A stretch of DNA of 64,000 bases from Halovivax ruber XH-70 (lineage in GTDB: Archaea > Halobacteriota > Halobacteria > Halobacteriales > Natrialbaceae). The stretch is taken from NCBI RefSeq assembly GCF_000328525.1, contig NC_019964.1:310001-374000 (forward strand). Reading direction: 5' to 3'. Below, one piece after another: positions 8,226 to 16,684 of the stretch. The notes under the pieces were generated by a model. The model did not search any database. It saw only the letters and a list, made by a program, of their open reading frames with translations, and was not told the DNA's origin. The translations under genes and the position numbers were made by a program. How positions within the stretch are numbered: position 1 is the stretch's first letter; the number at the start of each line of letters is the position of its first letter.

Positions 8226-8268
8226 TCTATCAGGACTGGGGGTATATTCAGACTATTGTGCTGAATAC
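8226..8268. repeat. Left copy of a bipartite inverted block
   Basis: Contains TCTATCAGG at 8226-8234 and GTGCTGAATAC at 8258-8268. The exact reverse complements of both words occur in reversed order at 9353-9394 with almost the same spacing (23 versus 22 bp). The two copies bracket the zinc-ribbon membrane gene. Confidence 0.5.
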
Positions 8269-8441
8269 ACGGCACGTTTTATTGTACAGCCCGTCACTCG
8301 CACTTTGAGGGGTAAGATCTATTTGTACGATTATGTAGGGCACTCCATTGTGAGGAACTATAATAAAATACCGTACTGTGAGTGAGCTTTAATGACGGCC
8401 CCTATGGGAATGGTAGATAACTGTTTGGCCAGTAGGTATTT

Positions 8442-8453
8442 CATCACGTGATG
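8442..8453. promoter_or_regulatory. Perfect 12-bp palindrome before the zinc-ribbon gene
   Basis: CATCACGTGATG, ending 14 bp before ATG 8468. The position overlaps a likely promoter or transcription start, so a repressor operator is plausible. Confidence 0.4.
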
Positions 8454-8467
8454 TATTTTCCATATTT

Positions 8468-9106
8468 ATGCCATACTGTCAGAATTGCGGGGCCGGGATT
8501 GAACCTGAGTCCCGCTTTTGCAGTGAATGTGGTACTGAATTGGATCCATCTCTGGATTCTAAAAGTCACCAGCCAGACCCAGCAGAAAAAGAACAATCCG
8601 AAATGGGACCACAGCGCCCCTCACAGGGGGAGCGACCACAAACGAGCGAAACCTCTCAGGTGGGATCAGAACCAACAGACCAGCTGTCCTGGAAGCATTT
8701 CTCCGAGATTTCACTTGGAAAGAAGTTGGCGCTTGTCGGTGGGGGTGTCACGATTGCCGGGGCATTCCTTCCATGGTTCTCTGTGGAGTTTCTGGGAACA
8801 TCAGTTAGTAGAGCTGGGATTGATGCCGACGGTATCTTCACGCTGATACTGGCTGCCATTGCGGTTGTCGTTGTTGGGCGCTCTCGTCTTGGAAGTTGGG
8901 GTCAAAAAACCTGGATTGGTGTCACTCTGATTGGTATATTTGTTGCATTCCTCGCGCTGGGATATATTAACGATCCATGGATGGGTGTCGACGAGAATCC
9001 ATCGGAAGAAGCTGAAACGTTAGTCAACATTGGTATAGGGTTGTATTTGACGGCTATTGGGGGGGTTATGTTGCTCGCGGGACCACTATACGATAAATAC
9101 GCTTAA
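8468..9106 (+). CDS. Zinc-ribbon protein with C-terminal membrane segments
   Basis: 212 residues. MPYCQNCGAGIEPESRFCSECG is a zinc ribbon (CxxC-x12-CxxC, residues 4-22). A polar linker rich in Q, S, E and P follows (about 25-75). Then come four hydrophobic segments: around 88-106, 116-133, 148-165 and 188-208. The ribbon-linker-membrane plan is common in archaea; such proteins may sense or organise the membrane, but the role is unknown. The gene is less GC-rich than its neighbours and uses AT-ending codons such as AAA, ATT and GAA freely, which suggests recent acquisition. A short T run directly follows the stop. Confidence 0.8.
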   Translation: MPYCQNCGAGIEPESRFCSECGTELDPSLDSKSHQPDPAEKEQSEMGPQRPSQGERPQTSETSQVGSEPTDQLSWKHFSEISLGKKLALVGGGVTIAGAFLPWFSVEFLGTSVSRAGIDADGIFTLILAAIAVVVVGRSRLGSWGQKTWIGVTLIGIFVAFLALGYINDPWMGVDENPSEEAETLVNIGIGLYLTAIGGVMLLAGPLYDKYA

Positions 9107-9565
9107 TTTTTGTTAGCTGTCAACACTACCGCCAGTCTCGGTGCTACAGACCACTTGCTGAAAAGGTATACCGATGACAGGACTGTCGTTCGAAAAATCC
9201 CCCCTACATGCTGTATGCAGCCTCTATATTCAGCAGGCAACTTTTAGCATGTTTCAGACAAATCAATAGCTACCTCGGTAACTGCTTGCCCTGTACTGAG
9301 CGTTCGATCCCCTGTGTTGATTACGCTCAGACTCGTGCGACATTCGCGCTCTGTATTCAGCACGGGCCGATAAACATCACTTGTTCCTGATAGAACTTTC
9401 AGCGGTAACTACGCACGTGTAGTGTACAGTGTATTCACGGGAACAGGTCTCTAAAGGAGAGAATTTCAACGGGACCAGCCGCTTCTATTCGGGCATGGAG
9501 ATCGCCGTCAGTGAACCCGATAAGGTGTGTTCGGGTCCGTATTGTCGGAACGAGGCTACCCACTT
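9107..9565. other. AT-rich non-coding region with TATTCAGCA motifs
   Basis: Holds CTATATTCAGCAGG near 9225 and GTATTCAGCAC at 9353-9363, plus the right inverted block. A frame at 9208-9390 has no protein-like sequence. Nothing else is recognisable. Confidence 0.4.
9353..9394. repeat. Right copy of the bipartite inverted block
   Basis: GTATTCAGCAC (9353-9363) and CCTGATAGA (9386-9394), inverted relative to 8226-8268. The 22-bp middle parts are not conserved. Could be ends of a small mobile element or paired protein-binding sites. Confidence 0.5.
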
Positions 9566-9838
9566 TCAATCTGTTATAGCGGGGTCACTCCGCGGATTCT
9601 CGAGCTGTAACTCGAGCTCCGTCAGCCGACACTCGTGGGCGAGCAGCATCGAAATCAGGTGCGTCGTCATCGGATCGGGGTGGTTCTGCATGCCGCCCGC
9701 ATCGGCAAAGTTTCGAACCTGGTGGATGAGTTGCTGGAACTGGTCCTGGTGTTGTGTTCGGAGTGCCCGATGATACGTCGACCACTCAGTTTCGAACGCG
9801 CGAACCGTGTCTCGGTAGGTGGGATTGGTCTTTCCCAT
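9566..9838 (-). CDS. Small haloarchaeal protein of unknown function (DUF8156-like)
   Basis: 90 residues: MGKTNPTYRDTVRAFETEW, then HRALRTQHQDQFQQLIHQV, then a helix with MLLAHECRLTELELQLE. This resembles a small family found repeatedly in haloarchaeal genomes and near mobile or accessory DNA; the family number is from memory. It is all-helical and polar, with no membrane segment and no cysteine pair. Start chosen at the MGKTNPTYRDT methionine that begins the conserved-looking part; the frame extends upstream to 9991 without protein character. Confidence 0.65.
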   Translation of the reverse strand: MGKTNPTYRDTVRAFETEWSTYHRALRTQHQDQFQQLIHQVRNFADAGGMQNHPDPMTTHLISMLLAHECRLTELELQLENPRSDPAITD

Positions 9839-10127
9839 ACGACCTGACACTGTCAGAAGTGGGATAAGTGACGGAGTACCGTTTCGGAAATTCCGATACT
9901 GGGTCGGAGATATCTTGGAAAGTAGGGAAGATAGCCCATCGAGTACAGAATGTGGGGCATCACGGCCGACTCGTTCGTATCGAACCGGCACTGTTGCAAC
10001 CTGCCTGGGTCGCTACCTGCTGGTGAGAGCCGGTCAGCCGCTCGTGTGTACTGGTCGATCTAGTTCCTTTAGGGGTGAACGATACTGGTAAATTTCTCCC
10101 GCTCTGGATTGTAGGATGGGTGGCGGA

Positions 10128-10331
10128 ATGGACCAAGTCACGAAGTTCAATTACTGGTTTCCCGTGGGTTTAGGCATTTGCTCGCTCCTCCTTGGCCTGT
10201 CTTCGCTCATTTGGGGTTTGACCGGTCAATCGGACTCACGGCTGTTCCGCGGTGTATTCTGGATCCTCTTTAGTATCCTCTGGATGGTCTACGCAACTCC
10301 GAGGTGGAGGGAGAAATACACCGAGGGGTAG
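10128..10331 (+). CDS. Small membrane protein with two predicted TM segments
   Basis: 67 residues: MDQVTKFNYWFPVGLGICSL, then two hydrophobic stretches (about 11-30 and 39-57), then a basic end (PRWREKYTEG). An in-frame ATG at 10116 would add MGGG. No family recognised. It lies alone in accessory DNA, and coding status rests only on the clear membrane pattern. Confidence 0.5.
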   Translation: MDQVTKFNYWFPVGLGICSLLLGLSSLIWGLTGQSDSRLFRGVFWILFSILWMVYATPRWREKYTEG

Positions 10332-10583
10332 TCACCTGCCCTGCACGCGGCAGGCGGCGCATTTTGCCCCTCCAACTGTGGGGTCGTACAGCTCAGTACT
10401 GTTCTGGTATGATCTCTCTCCGTCTTCCACTCCGTCGACTCACCAGCGACCTGACTACAGTGTGGCCAAACCCGGACAGAATCCTGACTGATTAGGGTGC
10501 CCTTCGCCGATTTCTCGCCGATCACGTCTATCATGACGACGGCTGAACTGGTTCCGCACTATATCGAAAAACTGATAGAAGCC

Positions 10584-10590
10584 CTTACAA
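10584..10590 (+). promoter_or_regulatory. TATA-like element before the wHTH regulator
   Basis: CTTACAA, 24-30 bp before ATG 10614. It favours that start over the GTG at 10611 only weakly. Confidence 0.4.
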
Positions 10591-10613
10591 CCCTCCAGTA
10601 ATAGTACCTTGTG

Positions 10614-11429
10614 ATGGTATCACATGACGGGCGCGTCGTTCAACTGCTCGCGGATCCCACTACCCGATCGATACTGAGTAGTGTCGCTGACGCCGCAGGC
10701 GCGCTTTCGGTGGCCGAACTCGCCGATCGAATCGAGTCGGCGGAGTCGAGGGACCCCGAGATGCTGGCCGTGTCCCTCCACCACAAGTATCTCCCGCAGC
10801 TCGACGAGGCGGGCCTCCTCGCGTACGACCCCGCTGACAATCGCGTTAGCAGCGGGACCGGCGCATTCGACGACGCGCAGTGGATGGACGACGGCGTCCT
10901 CGCCAACGTGTTCAGACAGATCGACGTCGGAACCGGGTCGGACGATCGTCCCGTCGAACGACTCGAGGGTCGCGAGCGCGTCTACGACTACGGACGGGAG
11001 ATGGCCGAGCGCGCCGCGGACGAACTCTTTCTGATATACGCCTCCGACGAACTTCTCGACGAGGCGTGTCTACCCCACGCGCGCCGGGCGATCGACCGCG
11101 GGGTCGCGTTCCACGCCGGGACGAAGAATTGCGAGGCGCGGGAGTTCTTCAGCACACACCTTCCGGAGGCGACGATCTGGGAACCGCAACTCGACTGGCT
11201 GTACGACCCGACGGGGTATCCGACGGTGAGTCGGCTGATCGTCGCCGATCGAGATCACGTCCTCGTCGGCCTCTGGGACGAAACCGCCGCGGGCACGAAA
11301 CGCGAGGTCGCGCTCGTCGGCGAGGGGCGGGCGAACCCCTTCGTGGTCCTCATCCGGGAACTGCTCGGCCCGCGACTCGATCACCTCGACTACCAGAGCG
11401 ACGATTTCCTCGGCAGTCTCACGTCCTGA
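10614..11429 (+). CDS. Winged-helix regulator with C-terminal TrmB/PLD-like sensing domain
   Basis: 271 residues. The N-terminal about 85 residues form a winged helix of the haloarchaeal DUF7344/ArsR-like kind (VVQLLADPTTRSILSSV, SVAELADRI, SLHHKYLPQLDEAGLLAYD). After a linker, residues about 120-260 (ADELFLIYASDELLDEACLPH, RGVAFHAGTKN, GYPTVSRLIVADRDHVLVGLW) look like the PLD-like C-terminal domain seen in TrmB-type regulators. The ligand is unknown. It is a single gene ahead of the flippase at 11621 in the same direction, but 190 bp apart. A 22-codon frame just upstream (10534-10602) is not protein-like. Confidence 0.75.
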   Translation: MVSHDGRVVQLLADPTTRSILSSVADAAGALSVAELADRIESAESRDPEMLAVSLHHKYLPQLDEAGLLAYDPADNRVSSGTGAFDDAQWMDDGVLANVFRQIDVGTGSDDRPVERLEGRERVYDYGREMAERAADELFLIYASDELLDEACLPHARRAIDRGVAFHAGTKNCEAREFFSTHLPEATIWEPQLDWLYDPTGYPTVSRLIVADRDHVLVGLWDETAAGTKREVALVGEGRANPFVVLIRELLGPRLDHLDYQSDDFLGSLTS

Positions 11430-11620
11430 CGCCCCTCTACAGGCAGCGCAGGCCGAGTGTTTCGATCCCTAGCGCCGCGGCTCCGCCTCAGTCCGCCGGC
11501 TGATCGAGCACCCGCGACGGCGTCGACTCCCGGACGAACAGGACCCGTCTCACGGCGAGGGTACCCGCTTTCGCGCGCCTTTTCCGGCGGGGGTGGCTCC
11601 CTCGACGTAGAACCGAGACT

Positions 11621-13240
11621 GTGAGCGACGACGGACCCCTAGCCGAGCAGCCTGCAGTCGCCGACCGAGCCCGAACTGATGGCGACGATCAGACAGCGGA
11701 TTCGCCGTCGACCACCGAGGCGGTCCCGGCCGACGAGCGCGACGCGCTCCTCTCGCTCGCTCACGGCGCGGTCGTGACCGGCGGCGGGGTGTCGGTCAAA
11801 CGCGGCCTCTCCATCTGGATCGAGGCTATCCTCACGCGCGGGCTGGGGCCGGAACTCTACGGCGTCTACGCGTTCGGCTGGCGCCTCACCACGATGGCCC
11901 TCCGCTTTGCGAATCTGGGCGCCGACATGACGCTCCTGCGGGATCTGCCGGCGTTCGCGGACGAACCGGAGCGCCAGCGCCGCTCACTGGGGCTGGCGTA
12001 CCTGTCGACGCTCGTCACGTCGCTCCTCATCGCCGCACTGCTCTTCCTCGCCGCGGAACCGATCAACGCGGCGACGATCGACCAGCCGGCGTTTCCCGAG
12101 GCGATCCGCCTCTTCGGCGTCTTGCTGGTCCTCCTCGCGATGGTGCGGATGCACGCCACGGCGCTCAAGGCGGCGAAGTCGGCCAACGGCGAGGTGTTGC
12201 TCAACCGAATCCTCCGCCCGGCCGTCCGGCTGGTCGCGGCGGCCGCGGCGGTGGGGCTCGGCTACTCCGTGGTCGGCGTCGTCGGGGCGCTCGTCGTCAC
12301 CGTCGGGGCCCTCGCGGTGGTGGCCTACCCCGTCACGATCGGGACGATCGGCGTCCGGCCGACGGTCCGTGGCCTGCGTTCGGAGGCCCGGCACTTCTTC
12401 GATCACGCGGTTCCGAGCGCGCTCTCCGGCGTCGGGCGGCTGATCCGCACGCGCGTCGACGTGATCCTGATCGGCGTGTTGCTCACCGCGACGGCCGCGG
12501 GGATCTACAACGTCGTGCTCGTCCTCGTCGGCCTCGCGGCGATCCCGCTGATCGCGTTCAACCAGCTGATGCCCCCTGTCGCGTCGGACCTCTACGCCCG
12601 CGGTCGGGTGGCGACGCTGAACGACGTCTACACCACGGTGACGCGGCTCATCGTCACCGCAACGGTGCCGCTGATCGCCATCCTCGCCGTCTTCGGCCAG
12701 GACCTGCTCGCGATCTTCGGCCCGCAGTACACCCGCGGCTACGAGATCCTCCTCGTCTTCCTCGTCGGCCGGTTCGTCGGCAACGCCGTCGGCGCGACGG
12801 GGATCCTCCTCTCGATGACGAACAACCACTATCCGAAGATGTGGCTGGAGTGGCTCCTGGCCGTCCTGAACCTCACGCTCACGACGCTGTTCGTCCTCCA
12901 GTTCGGCCTGATCGGCGCGGCCCTGGGGACCAGCGTCGCCATCGGCGTGCAAAACTTCCTCCAGGTGCTCCTGCTCCGGCGCTTCGAGGGACTGTGGCCG
13001 TTCGACGCGACCTTTCTCACGCCGCTGGGCGCCGGGATCGCGATGGCCGGCGCGATGGTCGGCGTTCGCTCGCTGCTCGACGGCTGGATCGCGGTCGGCG
13101 TCGGCACGCTGATCGGGCTGGTCACCTTCGGTGGCGTCATCGCGCTGCTCGGATCGAACCCGCGCGATCGGCTCGTCGTGGGTGAACTCGCGAGCCACTA
13201 CCGCCGGACGGCGAGCGCCGCGATCGCTGCCGTTCGGTGA
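11621..13240 (+). CDS. Polysaccharide/glycolipid flippase, MATE-fold (Wzx/AglR-like)
   Basis: 539 residues. A polar N-terminal extension of about 45 residues is followed by about 14 membrane helices. GLGPELYGVYAFGWRLTTM is the conserved first pair of helices in the polysaccharide biosynthesis (PF01943/PF13440) family, and a second copy of the half-repeat begins near 260 (FFDHAVPSALSGVGRLIRTRVDVILIG). It would flip lipid-linked sugars across the membrane for S-layer or exopolysaccharide glycosylation. No glycosyltransferase genes are nearby, so the substrate cannot be guessed. The start codon is GTG at 11621, directly followed by the polar N-terminus. Confidence 0.88.
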   Translation: MSDDGPLAEQPAVADRARTDGDDQTADSPSTTEAVPADERDALLSLAHGAVVTGGGVSVKRGLSIWIEAILTRGLGPELYGVYAFGWRLTTMALRFANLGADMTLLRDLPAFADEPERQRRSLGLAYLSTLVTSLLIAALLFLAAEPINAATIDQPAFPEAIRLFGVLLVLLAMVRMHATALKAAKSANGEVLLNRILRPAVRLVAAAAAVGLGYSVVGVVGALVVTVGALAVVAYPVTIGTIGVRPTVRGLRSEARHFFDHAVPSALSGVGRLIRTRVDVILIGVLLTATAAGIYNVVLVLVGLAAIPLIAFNQLMPPVASDLYARGRVATLNDVYTTVTRLIVTATVPLIAILAVFGQDLLAIFGPQYTRGYEILLVFLVGRFVGNAVGATGILLSMTNNHYPKMWLEWLLAVLNLTLTTLFVLQFGLIGAALGTSVAIGVQNFLQVLLLRRFEGLWPFDATFLTPLGAGIAMAGAMVGVRSLLDGWIAVGVGTLIGLVTFGGVIALLGSNPRDRLVVGELASHYRRTASAAIAAVR

Positions 13241-13311
13241 GCGCGAACGCAACCTTCTCGACGCGTCGTGTCGACGCGCTGTGCGGACCGCTCCGCTGGG
13301 TGGCCGGCGAT

Positions 13312-14391
13312 TCAGACGGTGAACTCGACATCGGCCATCGTGAGGAATGCGGTTTCGTAGCCCTCGTGGCGGGCGACCTGCGGTGGCGTGTCGATCGACA
13401 GCGTGACGGTGTCGCCCGCCTCGACGCCCTCGACCGCGGTCCCGTAGTGGAACGCGAGGTCGGGGTCGAGTGTCGCCCGGAGCGGCTCGTCGGCGACGAC
13501 CGTCTCTTCGTTGCGCGTGATCGTCGCCGACACTGCCATGAAGGGGAGCGGAAAATGGTTGTAGGGCGTTCGCGGCGAGACGGCGAGGTAGCTCTCGGCT
13601 GTTCCGTCGGCGCCGAGCCGATCGCCGTCGTCGACGACCGTCGCGACGAACCTGGCGTCGCCGCTCGTCGCGTCGCCGAGGACGGCACCAGGCAGCCGCT
13701 TCTCTGGGGGGACCGTCGTGGCCGGTCCGTCCATCGTCGTCGGTGGCGCCACCCCTTTCTGACCCTGCTCGTCCGGATACTCGCGGACGGTGACGCCGTC
13801 GCGCGCGTCGCGTGTGTAGTCGAACGTGATCTCGACGGTGGCCGGTTCGTCGAACTGGTCGGCGAAGTCGCCAGTCCGTCGGATCGTGAGAGGGTCCAGC
13901 CGGATAGTGGCCGTGTACGTCCCGTCGTCGGGGAACGGCACGTTGTCGCCGAAGTGGGCGCCCATGGTCTGGCTGAGCATCGGCCAGAGCACCCGCTGGT
14001 CGACGACGTCCCCGCCTCGTGTGAGTTCGATCGTGGGACTCCCGACTGGCACGACGACGTCGGTTACCGGATCCCAGACGGTCAGCATGAGATGGGCCGA
14101 CCCGGGGTCCTGAACGAAGACTCGCTCCGCCTCGTCGCCGCTGACGGTCCAGAACCGGTGTGGAAAACTGTACGAGAGGGCGACTGCGTAGGGTCCGGCC
14201 CGGGCCATCCCGGCCATCTCCATCCCCTCCGTGTGCGTCGGGACGTACACTGCGTCAGGTCGATCGTCGACGACTGGTGGCTCGCGGGGACGGTCTTCCG
14301 ACTGAAGCAGCGACGTCACCGACTCCATACACCCCGCGGCAAGCGCACTCGAGAGACACGCGCCTGCCCCGACGAACTCCCGGCGCTCCAT
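13312..14391 (-). CDS. Tat lipoprotein with P19/FetP-like metal-binding domain (DUF7350-like)
   Basis: 359 residues. MERREFVGAGACLSSALAAGC combines a twin-arginine with a lipobox (LAAGC), so it should be a membrane-anchored lipoprotein outside the cell. Residues about 50-170 contain GMEMAGMARAGPY and LWPMLSQTMGAHFGDNVPF. These match the Met and His metal sites and the H-x-G-x-N turn of the P19/FetP/Tp34 iron-transport family (PF10634). A second beta domain follows (about 240-359). Divergent from the DyP-like lipoprotein at 14659, 267 bp away; together they resemble EfeO/FetP and EfeB. A start at 14418 is also possible. Confidence 0.75.
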   Translation of the reverse strand: MERREFVGAGACLSSALAAGCMESVTSLLQSEDRPREPPVVDDRPDAVYVPTHTEGMEMAGMARAGPYAVALSYSFPHRFWTVSGDEAERVFVQDPGSAHLMLTVWDPVTDVVVPVGSPTIELTRGGDVVDQRVLWPMLSQTMGAHFGDNVPFPDDGTYTATIRLDPLTIRRTGDFADQFDEPATVEITFDYTRDARDGVTVREYPDEQGQKGVAPPTTMDGPATTVPPEKRLPGAVLGDATSGDARFVATVVDDGDRLGADGTAESYLAVSPRTPYNHFPLPFMAVSATITRNEETVVADEPLRATLDPDLAFHYGTAVEGVEAGDTVTLSIDTPPQVARHEGYETAFLTMADVEFTV

Positions 14392-14658
14392 CGGCGGTAC
14401 TTCCCGACCAGCCAGCATACGAATTGTGATTCGAACGTGTCCTGGGTGGCGCCGGGGCTGTCGATCACCGCCGCGAATCGAGCCGGCCTCCAACCGCCGC
14501 GAACCGGGCCGATGAACACCGGTTCCGCCCCGCCCGCCATCCGCCAATTTTACGGTCGCCAGCCCCCAACGAGGGACTAGATTCGGTCGACGGGACGGCG
14601 CCGCGAGGCGACCGCACGCCGAGGCGCTCCCGGGCGATCACGCCAGGAATCACCTCCG

Positions 14659-15939
14659 ATGGTCTCTCCCTCACACGACTCCCTCTCGCGTCGCGACTTC
14701 GCCAGAGCCGCCGTCGCGATCGGCGGGTCGGCAGCGCTGTCGGCCTGCCTCGAACGCGAATCGCCCCAGGTCGACGTTCCACGCGGCCCGGACGACCTCT
14801 CGGGGCTCCCCTCGCGTCAGCACGCGTGGAACGAGGGGCTCGCGACGGACGAGTACGGGAACCACCTCGCCCCGCGCCATCGGGTCCTCCTCCTGCTCGA
14901 CTACGCGGACGATGGTGAGCCGACCGAAGCCGATCGGGAGACGGTCGAGGATGCGTTCTGCACGCTGGAACGCGCGTACGAGCGGAGCCACGACGGTCTG
15001 CTCTTTACGGTGAGTTACTCCCCGTCGTACTTCGACCGATTCGACGACCCGGTGTCCGATTCGGTCGATCTGCGAGAACCCGAGGCGCTTGCCCCCTTCG
15101 AGGACCCGGCGCTCGACCGCCCGGACGTGGTCGTCCATCTGGCCAGTGATCACGGCTCCGTCGTCCTGGCGGCCGAGGAAGCGTTGCGCGGCGAACTGGA
15201 CGAACTCAACGGCGTCGCAGTCGAGGCGACGCTCGATGGCGTCTTCGAGCGAGTGGATCGACGAACGGGCTTCGTCGGCGAGGGCCTCCCCGCCGAGAAC
15301 CAGGACGTGGCGGACGTTCCCGACTCCGACCCGGTGCCCGACGAGTCGCCGATGTACATGGGCTTCAAGTCCGGCTTCGAGAAGAACCAGGCCAGCGAGG
15401 ACCGCGTGACGATCCGGGAGGGCCCCTTCGCCGGCGGGACGACCCAGCAACTCTCGCTCCTCCGTCTGAATCTCCACCAGTGGTACGAACAGGACACCCG
15501 CGACCAGCGCGTCTCGAAGATGTTCTGTCCCGCCCACGCCGCCGACGACCGTGTCGAGGGCGCTGGCCACAATCTCGGCGCGTCGAGCGGACTCGGAAAC
15601 TGCCCCGCCCACGCCGGGGACGACGCCCGGGAGCACGGCGCGGTCGGTCACTCCCAGAAGGCAGCTCGGGCCCGCGAAGACGACTCGCCACTGCTCCTTC
15701 GCCGGGATTTCGACTCGACCGACGGCGATCGGGCCACCCTCCACTTTCTGTCCCTGCAGCGGCGGATCGGTGACTTCGTCGACACGCGCCAGGCGATGAA
15801 CGGCACCGGTATCTCGGAGACGTCGGCGGTCGGCCAGCGGCTGAACAACGGCATCCTGCAGTACGTGACCGTCGAACGACGGGGCAACTTCCTGCTCCCG
15901 CCGCGGGAGATGCGCGCCCTGCCGACACCGACTCCCTGA
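14659..15939 (+). CDS. Tat lipoprotein related to DyP-type heme peroxidase (EfeB-like; DUF7405)
   Basis: 426 residues. SRRDFARAAVAIGGSAALSAC is a Tat signal with lipobox C30. The C-terminal half follows DyP peroxidases: GFKSG (235-239) at the GxxDG position, LLRLNLHQWYEQDT, H331 in GHSQKAARARED as likely heme ligand, LLRRDF (346-351) and LHFLSLQRRIGDFVDTRQ. The catalytic Asp of GxxDG is replaced by Ser238. Two copies of CPAHA (290-294 and 315-319) are not part of the usual family. It probably binds heme outside the membrane, with activity uncertain. Context with the P19-like lipoprotein suggests iron or heme handling. Confidence 0.75.
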   Translation: MVSPSHDSLSRRDFARAAVAIGGSAALSACLERESPQVDVPRGPDDLSGLPSRQHAWNEGLATDEYGNHLAPRHRVLLLLDYADDGEPTEADRETVEDAFCTLERAYERSHDGLLFTVSYSPSYFDRFDDPVSDSVDLREPEALAPFEDPALDRPDVVVHLASDHGSVVLAAEEALRGELDELNGVAVEATLDGVFERVDRRTGFVGEGLPAENQDVADVPDSDPVPDESPMYMGFKSGFEKNQASEDRVTIREGPFAGGTTQQLSLLRLNLHQWYEQDTRDQRVSKMFCPAHAADDRVEGAGHNLGASSGLGNCPAHAGDDAREHGAVGHSQKAARAREDDSPLLLRRDFDSTDGDRATLHFLSLQRRIGDFVDTRQAMNGTGISETSAVGQRLNNGILQYVTVERRGNFLLPPREMRALPTPTP

Positions 15940-16018
15940 TCGAACTGATCGCCGTTCGATCGGGAGCCGTGTCGGGAGTCCGCTTCGTTCGCCAGGCGCT
16001 CGCTGGGACGAGTGGGGC

Positions 16019-16456
16019 TTAGTCGATGGGCGAGTCGACGACGCCGAGTTGTTCCATTAGTCCGAGCGTGTCCGGGTTGACCCACCGTTCGGCGATCCGC
16101 CCGTCCTCGATGCGAGTGAAGACCATATTCTGTACGTCGAACGTCTCACCGGTCGGGTCGATCCCCATGAAGTTTCCCTGGTGGGTTCCGCGAAGCCGGG
16201 CCCGCATCGCGACGGTGTCCCCTTCGGCGACGATCTCCTCGACGGTGGCTTCGAAGTCGGGAAACGCCTCGAGAAACGTTCGCATCTGTTCTTTGTCTTC
16301 TGCCGGTCCGTGCGATTCGACGCCGAACGGCCCGTGCTCGACGAAGTCGTCCGCGTGGAGCTCGTCGATGAGGTCGAGATCTCGTTCCGTGGCGACTTCC
16401 TCGGGATATCGGCGGGCGATTCGCTTGTTTTCCGCTGTATCTGTTGCTGATGCCAT
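16019..16456 (-). CDS. SnoaL-like ester cyclase / nuclear-transport-factor-2 fold protein
   Basis: 145 residues: NKRIARRYPEEVATERDLDLIDELHADDFVEHG, then FLEAFPDFEATVEEIVAEGDTVAMRARLRGTHQG, then GRIAERWVNPDTLGLMEQLG (given here in pieces). This is the SnoaL/ester-cyclase pattern (PF07366) with the D-f-v-H-p strand and F-P-D-f core. Most such haloarchaeal proteins have no assigned substrate. Start at ATG 16456; the upstream frame is not protein-like. It is in line with the SDR gene at 16685 but 228 bp away. Confidence 0.85.
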   Translation of the reverse strand: MASATDTAENKRIARRYPEEVATERDLDLIDELHADDFVEHGPFGVESHGPAEDKEQMRTFLEAFPDFEATVEEIVAEGDTVAMRARLRGTHQGNFMGIDPTGETFDVQNMVFTRIEDGRIAERWVNPDTLGLMEQLGVVDSPID

Positions 16457-16684
16457 AATTAGTCCTCCGTGTGCGCCGACCCGATACGGCCTCCAGTCTG
16501 TCGTTTCCGCGAGACCGTCCCGCGTCGTGGGCGCAGGGCCAACGCACGTCGCCGAGCACGGTAAAACGATACCCGGGCGCCGCATGCTTCGGGGGCGGCC
16601 GGGAGCGCCACGGCGAATGGCGGATGGACTTCCCGTACGGGTGGAATTCGCCCGGGGCCCTCCGTTTCGACACTCGGGCCGGTG

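Larger units (their letters stand above)
7996..8467. other. AT-rich non-coding region, possible insertion-sequence remnant
   Basis: About 470 bp with no convincing gene. The part around 8011-8150, with CTGTTGAATTCCTCCGC and ACTACCTATCGCTTATTGG, resembles terminal non-coding stretches I associate with haloarchaeal insertion sequences; this is from memory and cannot be confirmed here. Also holds the left inverted block (8226-8268) and a perfect palindrome (8442-8453). Confidence 0.4.

Noticed and set aside
9290-9330. CGTTCGATCCCCTG, resembling a tRNA T-arm end
   Set aside because: No matching acceptor stem, D-arm or anticodon arm upstream. No tRNA could be folded here or elsewhere in the window.
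9208-9390. 60-codon open frame in the AT-rich region
   Set aside because: The product has no protein-like pattern and overlaps the inverted block at 9353-9394.
10534-10602. 22-codon frame ending just before the wHTH regulator
   Set aside because: Too short for any statistic, and it overlaps the TATA-like element of the regulator, which makes it unlikely to be a translated leader.
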